This document shows, piece after piece, positions 1 to 7,868 of a stretch of DNA of 17,792 nt (positions are counted from its first letter, which is position 1; each line of letters starts with the position of its first letter). Location: assembly GCA_009930445.1 (NCBI GenBank), contig RZYD01000025.1:1-17792 (forward strand), in the 5' to 3' direction. The notes beneath the pieces were generated by a model. That model was not told the DNA's origin. It was given only the letters and a program-made list of their open reading frames with translations, and did no database searches. This stretch comes from Bacteroidia bacterium. Lineage in GTDB: Bacteria; Bacteroidota; Bacteroidia; Bacteroidales; BM520. A program made the translations under genes and the position numbers.

Positions 1-3000
1 GGCTATACCGTGTATAGTGGGGTGGCACCCGTAGCTATTATGGCTTATGGTGATGATAATATGACTACATGGAAAGATGGATTTGCCTCCCAGGAACCTT
101 TTATTTTTCGTATTTACAGCTGGTGCGCTGAAATTGAGTATACCGGCCTTACCGCAGTGGCGCAGAGCGGTCAGTTTTCAAGTTTGGTATTCGTGCCGGA
201 TGGAATGACCATACTCCAAACCCTTTTCGGCACAGGGCCGCTTACCCATGTAATCAGCGGAACAGTGTCTGATGCCTCTTCGCCTCTGGCTGGTGTGGAA
301 ATTAGTTTTACCAATTCTGTGAACTCTGTTTTTACCGATAATGCTGGTTATTATCAGCGTTGCGTCGCCGATGGATGGAGTGGCGATATTATTCCTCTCT
401 CTACTGATTTTATCTTTGACCCTGTGGCGATCACACTTAACAATGTTACTGCCGATGTGCCTGATAATGATTTTGTTTCTGTAAATGCTCCTGTTTTTAT
501 TTCAGGAAATATTTCCGATGCCGGGACGAATCCTGTCGAAGGCGTGAGTATTACTTTCTCCGGATCTACAATTACCACATTCACCGATGCTTCCGGCGAC
601 TATCAGGCGGCATTGCCTTATGAATACAGTGGTACCGCAACACCATCGTTCCCCGGTTATACTTTTACGCCGGCTGATCGCAGCTATACGGATTTGACTT
701 TTCATCAGGAAAACCAGAATTATGTGGCAGAGGAAGTACATTTTACCCTTTCCGGAACCATAACAGAAAGTGGCCAGCCGCTTGAAGGAGTTATGGTGCA
801 ATTCAGTAACGGGGGCGGTTTTGCTATAACCGATGCACAGGGTAATTATTCACAGCTGCTCCCTTACGGCTGGCTGGGTTCTGCTACCCCTGTGCTGGCC
901 GGAAAGCACTTTTCCCCCCAATACCGAAGTTATACACCGCTCACTTCCAATATCACAGCACAAAACTATTTTGCATCCGCTGCGCTGTTCACTTTGTCGG
1001 GTACTGTTACGGATAACCAGTCAAATCCTTTGACGGAGGTGGAGATACTGGTGAGTGGGTATTCTTCTGTATTTACAACAACAGCAGGTGCTTATAGTGT
1101 ACAGGTGGCGTATGGCTACACCGGAACCCTGCAACCGGTACAACCCGGATATACTTTTACTCCCGGCATTCGCAATGTAGTTAATGTCACTTCCGATCTT
1201 GCTAATCTTAATTTTACCGGTGAGGCAGAACAACTGGTTATTTCGGGTACAATCACCGATAATGAAGGGGCTCCCCTGAGTGCAGTCAACTTAACCTTTA
1301 GCAATGGGGGTGGAACTGCTGCAACCAATGCCACCGGGGCGTATGCACAACCTGTAAATTACGGCTATTCAGGCGTAGTGATTCCCTCGTTATTGGGGTA
1401 TAGTTTTTCTCCCGTAAACCGAAGCTATTCTTCGCTGACCTCCGGACGGACTGATCAGAATTATACAGGCACAGCGCAACAAGTAACGATAGCAGGCTAT
1501 ATCACCGATACTGAAACCGGTAATCCCATTCCTGATGTCCTAGTATTCTTTAATAATGGTGGAGGTACTGATACTACCAACAATGAAGGGTGGTATTCCT
1601 TTTCATTGCCATACGGCTGGTCAGGGACTGCCTATCCGGATAAGGAAAATTATACTTTTACCCCCGCATCACGTAATTACAACCATGTGGTAAACAATAC
1701 TACCGGGCAAAATTATTCGGGTACGCCCACGTATATCCCACCTGGGTGGAATTTGATACCTACCGATCTTACGCACAATATTTCTATCCCGCTTTTTTCT
1801 TTCCCCTCTATTAATGGCTCCCAGATTGCCATTGGTGATTATATTGGTGTATTTTATTATGATCAGACTACACAGACTGAGCGCTGTGGTGGTTACGTGA
1901 AATGGACTGGACAAACGGCACTTACGGCCTATGGGAATGACGTTTCCACTCCGCAGAAAGATGGTTTTACTGAAGGAGAAAAATTTCGGTGGCGAATACA
2001 TAAATACCAAACGGCTGTTGATTATGAAGCCATTGCTATCTATCATGCAATCAACCCTTATTCTTTCGACGGGAAGTATCATACAAATGCATTGAGTCAG
2101 CTTATCGGCCTGAATGCCAATACACTCACCGTATCGATTTGGCCGGAAACTTCGGAGGTATGCCTGGGTAATTCTGTTATCTTAAGTGCCAGTACACAGG
2201 GAGGCTCCGGATTATATAATTTTTCCTGGACATCTGATCCTCCGGGTTTTAGCTCAACACAAACCCAGATTATTGTCGCACCTGCCGATACGACACACTA
2301 TGAATGTACCGTTACCACATATCTGAACAGTGTTACCGATCAGGCAACCGTTAATATTATCAATCCTCCTGTAGCACCGGAGGGGATTGTTTCAGACCGG
2401 GATAATTTTTGTGCCGATGATAACGGAACGATAACCCTGACGGCTGTAGGCGGTTCAGGAGAAGGGATACGCTGGTTTTCCTCCGGAACGGAGATTGGTT
2501 CCGATAACCCGCTGACCATCGAATCGCCCCATACGACTACCATTTATTGTGCCTTATGGGAGAACAGTTGTGGGCAAAGTTCCTGTACGGAAATTACTGT
2601 GCATGTTTTACCCTTGCCTGTGGCGCCTGTTTCTGTTAGTTCCTCCGATGATGAAGTTTGTATTAACGATCCGGGTACCCTTTATCTTATGGCCAATGGG
2701 GGAAGTGGTGATATCCTGAACTGGTATGCCAATGACGTCTACATCGGTTCCGGTTCACCGTTCACCGTCGATTCTCCTGAAATAACGACCGTTTATTGTG
2801 CGCAGTGGGAAAACAGTTGTGGTACTTCTTCCTGCGAAAGCCTTACTGTTTCTGTGCTGCCCCTTCCTGAACCACCTGAAACGGTTTTTGCCTCTTCTGC
2901 TGAAGTCTGTGCCGATGATCCGGGTGTGATTACACTTACTGCACAGGGTGGCTCCGGAGATGTGGTGAAGTGGTTTCATAATGGGTCGTATTTTGCCTCC

Positions 3001-5262
3001 GGAACCTCGGTGATTATTCTTTCCCCGGAAGAAACTTCTACTTATTGTGCACGTTGGGAGAATACCTGTGATGTAAGTCCCTGTGTGCCCGTAACGGTAA
3101 CCGTTCTTCCCTTGCCCGAACCCCCGGAACAGGTTGTTTCTACCACAAGCGCGGTTTGTGTGAACGATCCGTCAACGATTACTTTAACAGCAATTGGTGG
3201 TAGTGGGGATCAGGTACACTGGTACGGTAATTCTGTCTGGTTAGGATCAGGAACTGCTCTGACCGTTGATTCTCCTGAGGTTACGACTACCTATTGTGCC
3301 CGTTGGGAAAATAGTTGTGGTGAAAGTAGTTGTGCGGCTTTTACCGTGGAGGTATTGCCACTTCCTGAAGCTCCTGACGAGGTTTTTGTTTCCGATAGTG
3401 CGGTATGCATCAATGATCCGGGAAGTATAACATTAACCGCACAAGGTGGCTCCGGAGAGGTGCTTTCGTGGTATGCCGGAACAGCGTTGATTGGTACCGG
3501 TTCCCCATTGATCGTTGAATCGCCAGAGGTTCCTGTAACGTATTGTGCACAGTGGGAAAATAGTTGTGGCGTTAGTGAATGTGTAACCGTTTCTGTTACC
3601 ATTATCCCTTTGCCTGAACCTCCGGTGCTTGTTTCTGCCACCCCCTCAGAAGTATGTGCGAACGCCACCGGATCGATTGTTTTATTCGCCAGTGGTGGTA
3701 GTGATGATCCAATACACTGGTATGCAGAGGGGGTTTGGATTGGCGCTGGTGAAACTTTGAGTGTGGAAAGCCCAGGGATCACAACCACGTATTGCGCCTC
3801 CCGTGAAAATGAGTGTGCTACAAGTAGTTGTGTCGAAACTATGGTTTCGGTATTGGCATTACCTGCATCACCGGATACGATTCTTGCCGACCGGAATGGA
3901 TTCTGTCCACAGGATACCGGAACGGTTACGTTGACAGCCGTTGGCGGTTCAGGGGCAACACTTTGGTGGTTTGAAGGGAATTGTGGTACTGATTCAATTG
4001 GCTCAGGAAATCCGCTGATTATTCCTTCACCGGGAGTATCTACCACCTATTATGCCGCATGGGAGTCGGTTTGTGGAATGTCGGATTGTGCCCCGGTTAC
4101 CCTTTACTTATCGGATACCTGTCAGAATGTACACGGGATAACGATAAACGATGGCTGGAGTGGTATCTCCTCCTGGATTGCACCCGACGATACACTGATG
4201 GAAAACCTTATGGCTCCCATTATTGATGATTTAGTGATTGTGAAAGATTTGGTCGGAGCTTACTGGCCCCCTTACGCAAATTCTATTCCTTACTGGGAAA
4301 CCAAAAAAGGGTATAAGATTAAGGTCGAAAATCCGGTAACATTGACAATCACCGGAGTTGCCGCCGAGGATGTAACGATACCCCTTGATCAGGGGTGGAG
4401 CCTGATCCCGGTGCTTTCTCCTTATCCGGTTTCGGCTGCAGACGTTTTTGAGCCGCTGGGCGATAACCTGATCATTGTAAAAACAGTGGCCTCCCCGGAG
4501 GTGTATTGGCCGGCAGCTTCCTTTTACAGCCTGCAATACCTGATGCCGGGAAATGCCTATATGGTTGCTGTTTACGATCCCGATACCGTTACTTTTGCCG
4601 TTACCAGAGTCAAAGGCACACTGGCTGACCCCACTGTCAGGCCAATCAACCCCTGGAACATAGTTACCCCTACCGGAAATACTCATGTCGTTGCCCTCTC
4701 GAAGAAGGCACTGGAGGAATTTGCTTCCGGTGATCTGATCGGTGTGTTTAATTCCGAAAATCGTTGTGTTGGGGTCGTGGAAGTGGCTCCTGTAACCGAA
4801 TATCTGCCCATTACTGTTTATGGGGATGATGCCACTACTTTTGGACTTGATGGAATGATTGAAAATGAACCATTTTTATTTAAAGTTTGGACACAAATAA
4901 CCCATAAATCCGATCCGCTTTTAGTGGAGTATTCATCTGATTTTCCAACCCGGGAGCATTATGTTACTAATGGACTCAGTGCTGTTATGGATTTTACAAA
5001 GGCAATTGGAATAGCGGATAGTCCGGAGATTCCGGTGACTCTTTATCCGGTTCCGACCCGTGAAAAATTGTATGTGACGGTTGGCCGAAACATCGGGTAT
5101 ACGGTTGAAATTTATACCTTGACGGGCCAATTGTTGATCCGGAAGGAAGAATGCGCCGGAACCACGGAGCTGCTGACAGGGGCACTGCACCCCGGGGTCT
5201 GTACGATTCGGATTAATACTTCCTCCGGTACGGTGGTGAAGCGGTTTGTAGTAGTGCAATAA
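1..5262 (+). CDS. Giant modular T9SS-secreted surface protein, 5' truncated by the window edge
   Basis: The frame is open to base 1 (Gly-Tyr-Thr precede the GTG at 10), so the real start lies upstream and 1753 codons are visible. Using residue numbers from the GTG at 10, the domains run in this order. Residues 1-75 are the end of a module with the motif AYGDD..T..KDGF...EPFIFR. Six carboxypeptidase-regulatory-like beta-sandwich repeats cover about 80-575, and a complete second copy of the first module covers 577-703. A PKD-like domain follows at about 706-785, then seven Ig-like repeats resembling the CHU_C-associated type at 788-1368. Two GW-rich domains (GWSGISSW, then GWSLIPVL) lie at about 1374-1535. 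A third copy of the first module is at 1547-1669, and a T9SS type A sorting domain starting at LYPVPT is at about 1676-1750. No catalytic domain is visible. I infer an exported, cell-surface or released adhesin-like protein. The missing N-terminus could hold an enzyme. Confidence 0.9.
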   Translation, partial: GYTVYSGVAPVAIMAYGDDNMTTWKDGFASQEPFIFRIYSWCAEIEYTGLTAVAQSGQFSSLVFVPDGMTILQTLFGTGPLTHVISGTVSDASSPLAGVEISFTNSVNSVFTDNAGYYQRCVADGWSGDIIPLSTDFIFDPVAITLNNVTADVPDNDFVSVNAPVFISGNISDAGTNPVEGVSITFSGSTITTFTDASGDYQAALPYEYSGTATPSFPGYTFTPADRSYTDLTFHQENQNYVAEEVHFTLSGTITESGQPLEGVMVQFSNGGGFAITDAQGNYSQLLPYGWLGSATPVLAGKHFSPQYRSYTPLTSNITAQNYFASAALFTLSGTVTDNQSNPLTEVEILVSGYSSVFTTTAGAYSVQVAYGYTGTLQPVQPGYTFTPGIRNVVNVTSDLANLNFTGEAEQLVISGTITDNEGAPLSAVNLTFSNGGGTAATNATGAYAQPVNYGYSGVVIPSLLGYSFSPVNRSYSSLTSGRTDQNYTGTAQQVTIAGYITDTETGNPIPDVLVFFNNGGGTDTTNNEGWYSFSLPYGWSGTAYPDKENYTFTPASRNYNHVVNNTTGQNYSGTPTYIPPGWNLIPTDLTHNISIPLFSFPSINGSQIAIGDYIGVFYYDQTTQTERCGGYVKWTGQTALTAYGNDVSTPQKDGFTEGEKFRWRIHKYQTAVDYEAIAIYHAINPYSFDGKYHTNALSQLIGLNANTLTVSIWPETSEVCLGNSVILSASTQGGSGLYNFSWTSDPPGFSSTQTQIIVAPADTTHYECTVTTYLNSVTDQATVNIINPPVAPEGIVSDRDNFCADDNGTITLTAVGGSGEGIRWFSSGTEIGSDNPLTIESPHTTTIYCALWENSCGQSSCTEITVHVLPLPVAPVSVSSSDDEVCINDPGTLYLMANGGSGDILNWYANDVYIGSGSPFTVDSPEITTVYCAQWENSCGTSSCESLTVSVLPLPEPPETVFASSAEVCADDPGVITLTAQGGSGDVVKWFHNGSYFASGTSVIILSPEETSTYCARWENTCDVSPCVPVTVTVLPLPEPPEQVVSTTSAVCVNDPSTITLTAIGGSGDQVHWYGNSVWLGSGTALTVDSPEVTTTYCARWENSCGESSCAAFTVEVLPLPEAPDEVFVSDSAVCINDPGSITLTAQGGSGEVLSWYAGTALIGTGSPLIVESPEVPVTYCAQWENSCGVSECVTVSVTIIPLPEPPVLVSATPSEVCANATGSIVLFASGGSDDPIHWYAEGVWIGAGETLSVESPGITTTYCASRENECATSSCVETMVSVLALPASPDTILADRNGFCPQDTGTVTLTAVGGSGATLWWFEGNCGTDSIGSGNPLIIPSPGVSTTYYAAWESVCGMSDCAPVTLYLSDTCQNVHGITINDGWSGISSWIAPDDTLMENLMAPIIDDLVIVKDLVGAYWPPYANSIPYWETKKGYKIKVENPVTLTITGVAAEDVTIPLDQGWSLIPVLSPYPVSAADVFEPLGDNLIIVKTVASPEVYWPAASFYSLQYLMPGNAYMVAVYDPDTVTFAVTRVKGTLADPTVRPINPWNIVTPTGNTHVVALSKKALEEFASGDLIGVFNSENRCVGVVEVAPVTEYLPITVYGDDATTFGLDGMIENEPFLFKVWTQITHKSDPLLVEYSSDFPTREHYVTNGLSAVMDFTKAIGIADSPEIPVTLYPVPTREKLYVTVGRNIGYTVEIYTLTGQLLIRKEECAGTTELLTGALHPGVCTIRINTSSGTVVKRFVVVQ
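247..1719 (+). repeat. Six tandem coding repeats of 246-249 bases (about 82 residues)
   Basis: Repeat units start at 247, 493, 739, 985, 1231 and 1480. The first four steps are exactly 246 bases and the fifth is 249. Each unit begins with a strand such as ISGTVSD or LSGTITE. It continues through a PL.GV.I.FS segment, a TD..G.Y turn, a PYGWSGTA.P motif and YTFTP..R.Y, and ends in QNY. This is the carboxypeptidase-regulatory-like (transthyretin-like) fold common in secreted Bacteroidota proteins. Unit 1 is the most diverged. Confidence 0.88.
2371..4113 (+). repeat. Seven tandem Ig-like coding repeats of exactly 249 bases, four cysteines each
   Basis: Units start at 2371, 2620, 2869, 3118, 3367, 3616 and 3865, every step being 249 bases (83 residues). 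The unit pattern is VC.(N/D)DPG.ITLTA.GGSG, then W(Y/F)..G..IGSG, SPE.TTTYCA.WENSCG.SSC, and a V.VLPLP linker. Units 1-6 each carry four cysteines in the same positions. Unit 7 differs (see findings). DNA similarity is strong around the TATTGTGC...TGGGA segment in units 1, 2, 4 and 5, which suggests fairly recent duplication. Confidence 0.9.
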
Positions 5263-5324
5263 AGCCGTAGGCAAAATATTATACGTTGGTCGGTGTTGCC
5301 GGTTGGAACCTACAATTTTGCTGG

Positions 5325-5357
5325 CTTCGTGTAATCCGTGTGGTTGGGTACACGAAG
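5325..5357. terminator. Hairpin between convergent genes, possible bidirectional terminator
   Basis: CTTCGTGTA (5325-5333) and TACACGAAG (5349-5357) form a perfect 9-bp stem with a 15-base loop. It lies in the 129-base gap between the convergent giant gene and the kinase gene. Neither side has a clear T-tract, so a terminator role is inferred from position and symmetry only. Confidence 0.4.
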
Positions 5358-5391
5358 GCAACCAGGAGCAGGAGGCGTGGATGGCCCGATG

Positions 5392-5949
5392 TTAATGCCC
5401 GCTGGTTTCCAGGATGGCCTCAACCTGCCGGTATAAATCCTCTACAGTTCCGGAGTTATCCAAAACTACATCCGCCATTTCGATACATTTTCGAAGATTT
5501 TGATGATTCGGGTCAGGGGAGTCCATTTCCCGTTGTTCATTCGCTAAAAATTCCTTAAAGGTTACCTGGTCGGTTTCTGAATTTCGTGCAGCGATGCGGT
5601 TAAAACGTATTTTAGGATCGGCATCGACGGCGATTAACCGGAAATCATTGTTTTTTCGTAACGACTCCACTTCTCCCGGTGTACGGATACTCTCGATAAT
5701 ACAGGGTTTTCCTTGCTGGAGGGCTTGGTTGAATAGCTGGTCAACAATATACGAGGAGGATTCTTTTTCCCGCAGTGTATTGGCCATTACTACCATGGTG
5801 TCACGATTTACAGTCCAGCCCCGTTCCTTTATTTTCTCAACCAGAAAAGCCCTGACTGAATAATGGGCATACCCATAATGTAACGTCAGGTAATCGACAA
5901 TGGTTCCTTTTCCAGCGCCCAATGTTCCGGTGATTCCTAAAATAATCAT
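5392..5949 (-). CDS. P-loop nucleotide kinase-like ATPase (dNMP kinase / dephospho-CoA kinase-like)
   Basis: This encodes a 185-residue cytoplasmic protein with a P-loop at residues 8-16 (GTLGAGKGT), as in adenylate-kinase-superfamily enzymes. Further kinase-like landmarks are an early Arg-containing helix (YSVRAFL, 30-36), IIESIRTPGE at 84-93, a strand ending in VDADP at 108-112, and R..AR..ETD at 118-127, which resembles a lid. It probably phosphorylates a nucleotide or a related small molecule. Close relatives are annotated as AAA-family ATPase, deoxynucleoside-monophosphate kinase or dephospho-CoA kinase-like, and the substrate cannot be read from sequence. The gene starts at the ATG complementary to 5947-5949, 12 bases after the stop of the LOG-family gene. 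The two are therefore likely cotranscribed from the promoter at 6582-6589. The start region is A/T-rich with no Shine-Dalgarno sequence. Confidence 0.82.
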   Translation of the reverse strand: MIILGITGTLGAGKGTIVDYLTLHYGYAHYSVRAFLVEKIKERGWTVNRDTMVVMANTLREKESSSYIVDQLFNQALQQGKPCIIESIRTPGEVESLRKNNDFRLIAVDADPKIRFNRIAARNSETDQVTFKEFLANEQREMDSPDPNHQNLRKCIEMADVVLDNSGTVEDLYRQVEAILETSGH

Positions 5950-5961
5950 AACGTCGTTTAT

Positions 5962-6564
5962 TTAAATTGCATGTCCCGAATCTTTGCGTAGGCTATCCAC
6001 CCATTTGTGGTCGACGGGCATGGGTGTGAACGAAAAAAGTGTATCCATGAGTTGTTCAGGCGAATTTGCAACAATAATATTTGACCGATGTTCCTTGCGC
6101 AAAAATCCCTCGCTGCAGGAATGGTCAAGCCATTTCAACAGATGGTCGAAGAACCCATGGGTGTTTAGTATGGCCACAGGTTTTTGCATTAAATCGAGTT
6201 GCAGCCATGTAAGCACCTCAGCCAGTTCATCCAGGGTGCCAAAACCGCCTGGCAGCGCCACAAAGGCATCCGATAAATGCCCCATCAACTGCTTTCGTTC
6301 CGCCATGGACGAAACCGTAAAAAAACGGGTTAGGTGCTGATGTGCAATCTCCCGTGACACCAGGTTGTGCGGCATTATGCCGTACACCTCTCCGCCGTGG
6401 GCCATTACGGCGTCGGCAAGTACGGTCATTAACCCGATATTGCTCCCCCCAAACACCAATCGGTTGCCTGATTCACCAATGGTTTTGCCCAGCCGGGCCG
6501 CCTCTTGCCGGTAATCCGGATGGTTGCCCATTGAAGAGCCACAAAAAACACAAATACTTTTCAT
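5962..6564 (-). CDS. LOG-family (TIGR00730-type) nucleoside 5'-monophosphate phosphoribohydrolase
   Basis: This encodes a 200-residue Rossmann-fold protein. The N-terminal strand ICVFCGSS (4-11), the FGGSNIGLM loop (38-46), MAERK at 87-91 and PGGFGTLDE at 105-113 are the defining LOG/lysine-decarboxylase-like motifs. The Arg-Lys of MAERK and the Glu of PGGxGTxxE are the residues tied to catalysis and phosphate binding in the family. Family members release free base and ribose-5-phosphate from nucleoside monophosphates: cytokinin precursors in plant LOG, purine nucleotides in bacterial relatives. The length is normal for the short form. It is the first gene of a two-gene operon with the P-loop kinase. 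The ATG lies 17 bases downstream of a TACATTTG promoter element. The physiological substrate here is unknown. The database label 'lysine decarboxylase' for this family is a known misnomer. Confidence 0.92.
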   Translation of the reverse strand: MKSICVFCGSSMGNHPDYRQEAARLGKTIGESGNRLVFGGSNIGLMTVLADAVMAHGGEVYGIMPHNLVSREIAHQHLTRFFTVSSMAERKQLMGHLSDAFVALPGGFGTLDELAEVLTWLQLDLMQKPVAILNTHGFFDHLLKWLDHSCSEGFLRKEHRSNIIVANSPEQLMDTLFSFTPMPVDHKWVDSLRKDSGHAI

Positions 6565-6581
6565 GCGTAATACTTACGGCG

Positions 6582-6589
6582 CAAATGTA
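6582..6589 (-). promoter_or_regulatory. Bacteroidota -7 promoter element for the LOG/kinase operon
   Basis: The minus strand reads TACATTTG here, an exact match to the Bacteroidota consensus TAnnTTTG. It lies 17 bases before the LOG start codon. A TTTG (complement of 6612-6615) lies 22 bases further upstream and could serve as the -33 element. The predicted leader is about 10 bases. Confidence 0.6.
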
Positions 6590-6811
6590 ATCATTTCATC
6601 GATAACGAACCCAAATAGCACAGCATAGGATTAAGGTCTTGTGCACAGGATTTCAGAATCCTTGTTGATACGCCATGTGTGAAACGTGTGTTCAATGATT
6701 TTCTTTGTATCCTGCCTGCTTTTTGTCAGGCCATCAAAGTGTTTTTCGCTGTTTTCTGCCAGGCGTTGCGTTTCGGAGTGAATTAATATTTTATTCGAAC
6801 AATCAAAATTT

Positions 6812-6819
6812 TACCTTTG
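6812..6819 (+). promoter_or_regulatory. Bacteroidota -7 promoter element for manA
   Basis: TACCTTTG matches TAnnTTTG exactly and ends 15 bases before the manA ATG at 6835. No convincing -33 TTG is seen at the usual distance. The element overlaps the in-frame TTG at 6817, which argues against that codon being the start. Confidence 0.55.
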
Positions 6820-6834
6820 CACAAAACACGACGA

Positions 6835-7815
6835 ATGAATACGCTGTATCCTTTAAAATTCAAGCCCATCTTTAAGGATAAAATCTGGGGCGGACAACGA
6901 ATAAGAACGCTGTTGGGTATGGATTTCGACCCGCTTCCCAATTGCGGGGAGGCCTGGCTTATCTCCTCTTATCCCGGAAATATTTCGGTGGTGGAAAACG
7001 GATTTCTGGCAGGGAACAACTTAAATGAGCTTATCGAAATCTATATGGATGATTTATTGGGAGAAAAGGTTTTTGAGAAGCATAAAACCACTTTCCCCCT
7101 GCTGATAAAATTTATTGATGCCGAACAATGGCTCAGCCTGCAAGTTCACCCGGATGATGCACTGGCTCGGAAATACAAACATCCCAACGGAAAAACAGAG
7201 ATGTGGTATGTTTTGCACAGCGAACCAGGGGCTGAACTTATCTCAGGCTTTTCGCGCAACAGTAATAGCCAGGAATACATGAAGATGCTGGAGGAGAAGC
7301 GTATTGCTGAAATATTGAATTATGAACCCACCGCTAAAGGGGATGTTTTTTACATGCCTGCCGGCCGGATTCATTCACTCGGGCCTGGAAACCTCGTTGC
7401 GGAGATTCAGCAAACCAGCGATCTGACCTATCGTATTTACGACTGGGATCGCGTGGATGAACAGGGAAAGGGCAGACCGCTCCACCTGAACAAGGCCATG
7501 GAAGCCATAAATTTCCAGGTTGAAGAAGCCTATAAAACGCACTATTCATCCCGTCAGAATCATCCGGTGGAGCTCGTTGCTACGCCCTATTTTACAGCGA
7601 ATTTTATGGAAATCACTACCCCGGTAGCGAAAGATTTATCGTTGCTTGACTCGTTTGTCGTTTACCTCTGTACCGAGGGAAGCGGGGAGTTGACAAGCCA
7701 GGCCGGAGCGCTGCAGGTTCATGCCGGAGAGGCTCTGCTCATTCCTGCCGGGCTCGATGCCATAGGGTGGAAACCGGTAGGGAAAATGGTACTTCTGGAA
7801 GTGTATATTCCTTAA
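6835..7815 (+). CDS. manA: Mannose-6-phosphate isomerase, class I
   Basis: This encodes a 326-residue zinc enzyme that interconverts mannose-6-phosphate and fructose-6-phosphate, linking mannose use or GDP-mannose synthesis to glycolysis. The cupin zinc ligands are visible as Gln103 and His105 in QVHPDD, Glu122 in KTEMWYVL, and His180 in AGRIHSLG. The conserved TYRIYDWDR (198-206) carries the expected catalytic Arg200. The size fits the short bacterial form (about 315-330 residues) and not the 390-440-residue long form. The ATG at 6835 gives the usual N-terminus (YPLKF.PIF...WGG). An upstream in-frame TTG at 6817 falls inside the promoter element and was rejected. The gene stands alone, diverging from the LOG operon and converging on the ABC exporter. 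Confidence 0.95.
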   Translation: MNTLYPLKFKPIFKDKIWGGQRIRTLLGMDFDPLPNCGEAWLISSYPGNISVVENGFLAGNNLNELIEIYMDDLLGEKVFEKHKTTFPLLIKFIDAEQWLSLQVHPDDALARKYKHPNGKTEMWYVLHSEPGAELISGFSRNSNSQEYMKMLEEKRIAEILNYEPTAKGDVFYMPAGRIHSLGPGNLVAEIQQTSDLTYRIYDWDRVDEQGKGRPLHLNKAMEAINFQVEEAYKTHYSSRQNHPVELVATPYFTANFMEITTPVAKDLSLLDSFVVYLCTEGSGELTSQAGALQVHAGEALLIPAGLDAIGWKPVGKMVLLEVYIP

Positions 7816-7817
7816 AA

Positions 7818-7860
7818 TCAAGTTATTAATATCTTGTTATATTAATTGTACGAAACTTGA
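7818..7860. terminator. A/T-rich double dyad between convergent genes, likely bidirectional terminator
   Basis: ATTAATAT (7825-7832) and ATATTAAT (7839-7846) form an 8-bp stem with a 6-base loop. They are flanked by a second pair, TCAAGTT (7818-7824) and AACTTGA (7854-7860), separated on the right by 7 unpaired bases. The structure fills most of the 53-base gap between manA and the convergent ABC exporter gene, which suits a shared terminator. Confidence 0.45.
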
Positions 7861-7868
7861 GTATATTC

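Noticed and set aside
10..12. GTG at base 10 as the start of the giant gene
   Set aside because: The frame is open to base 1, and the first residues are the middle of a module found complete twice later in the protein.
3291..4046. A 251-codon open frame on the minus strand inside the giant gene
   Set aside because: It is antisense to the Ig-like repeats, whose periodic codons keep the opposite frame open. It shows no domain of its own, and the plus-strand protein is clearly real.
247..4113. Regular direct repeats that might be a CRISPR or satellite array
   Set aside because: The 246- and 249-base periods are in-frame protein-domain repeats with diverged DNA and no spacer structure.
6714..6731. 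Small hairpin GCCTG-8-CAGGC in the divergent region
   Set aside because: The stem is only 5 bp, and the T-run is in the loop and not after the stem, so it is not supported as a terminator.
6817..6819. TTG at 6817 as the manA start
   Set aside because: It lies inside the -7 promoter element, and the ATG at 6835 gives the standard family N-terminus.
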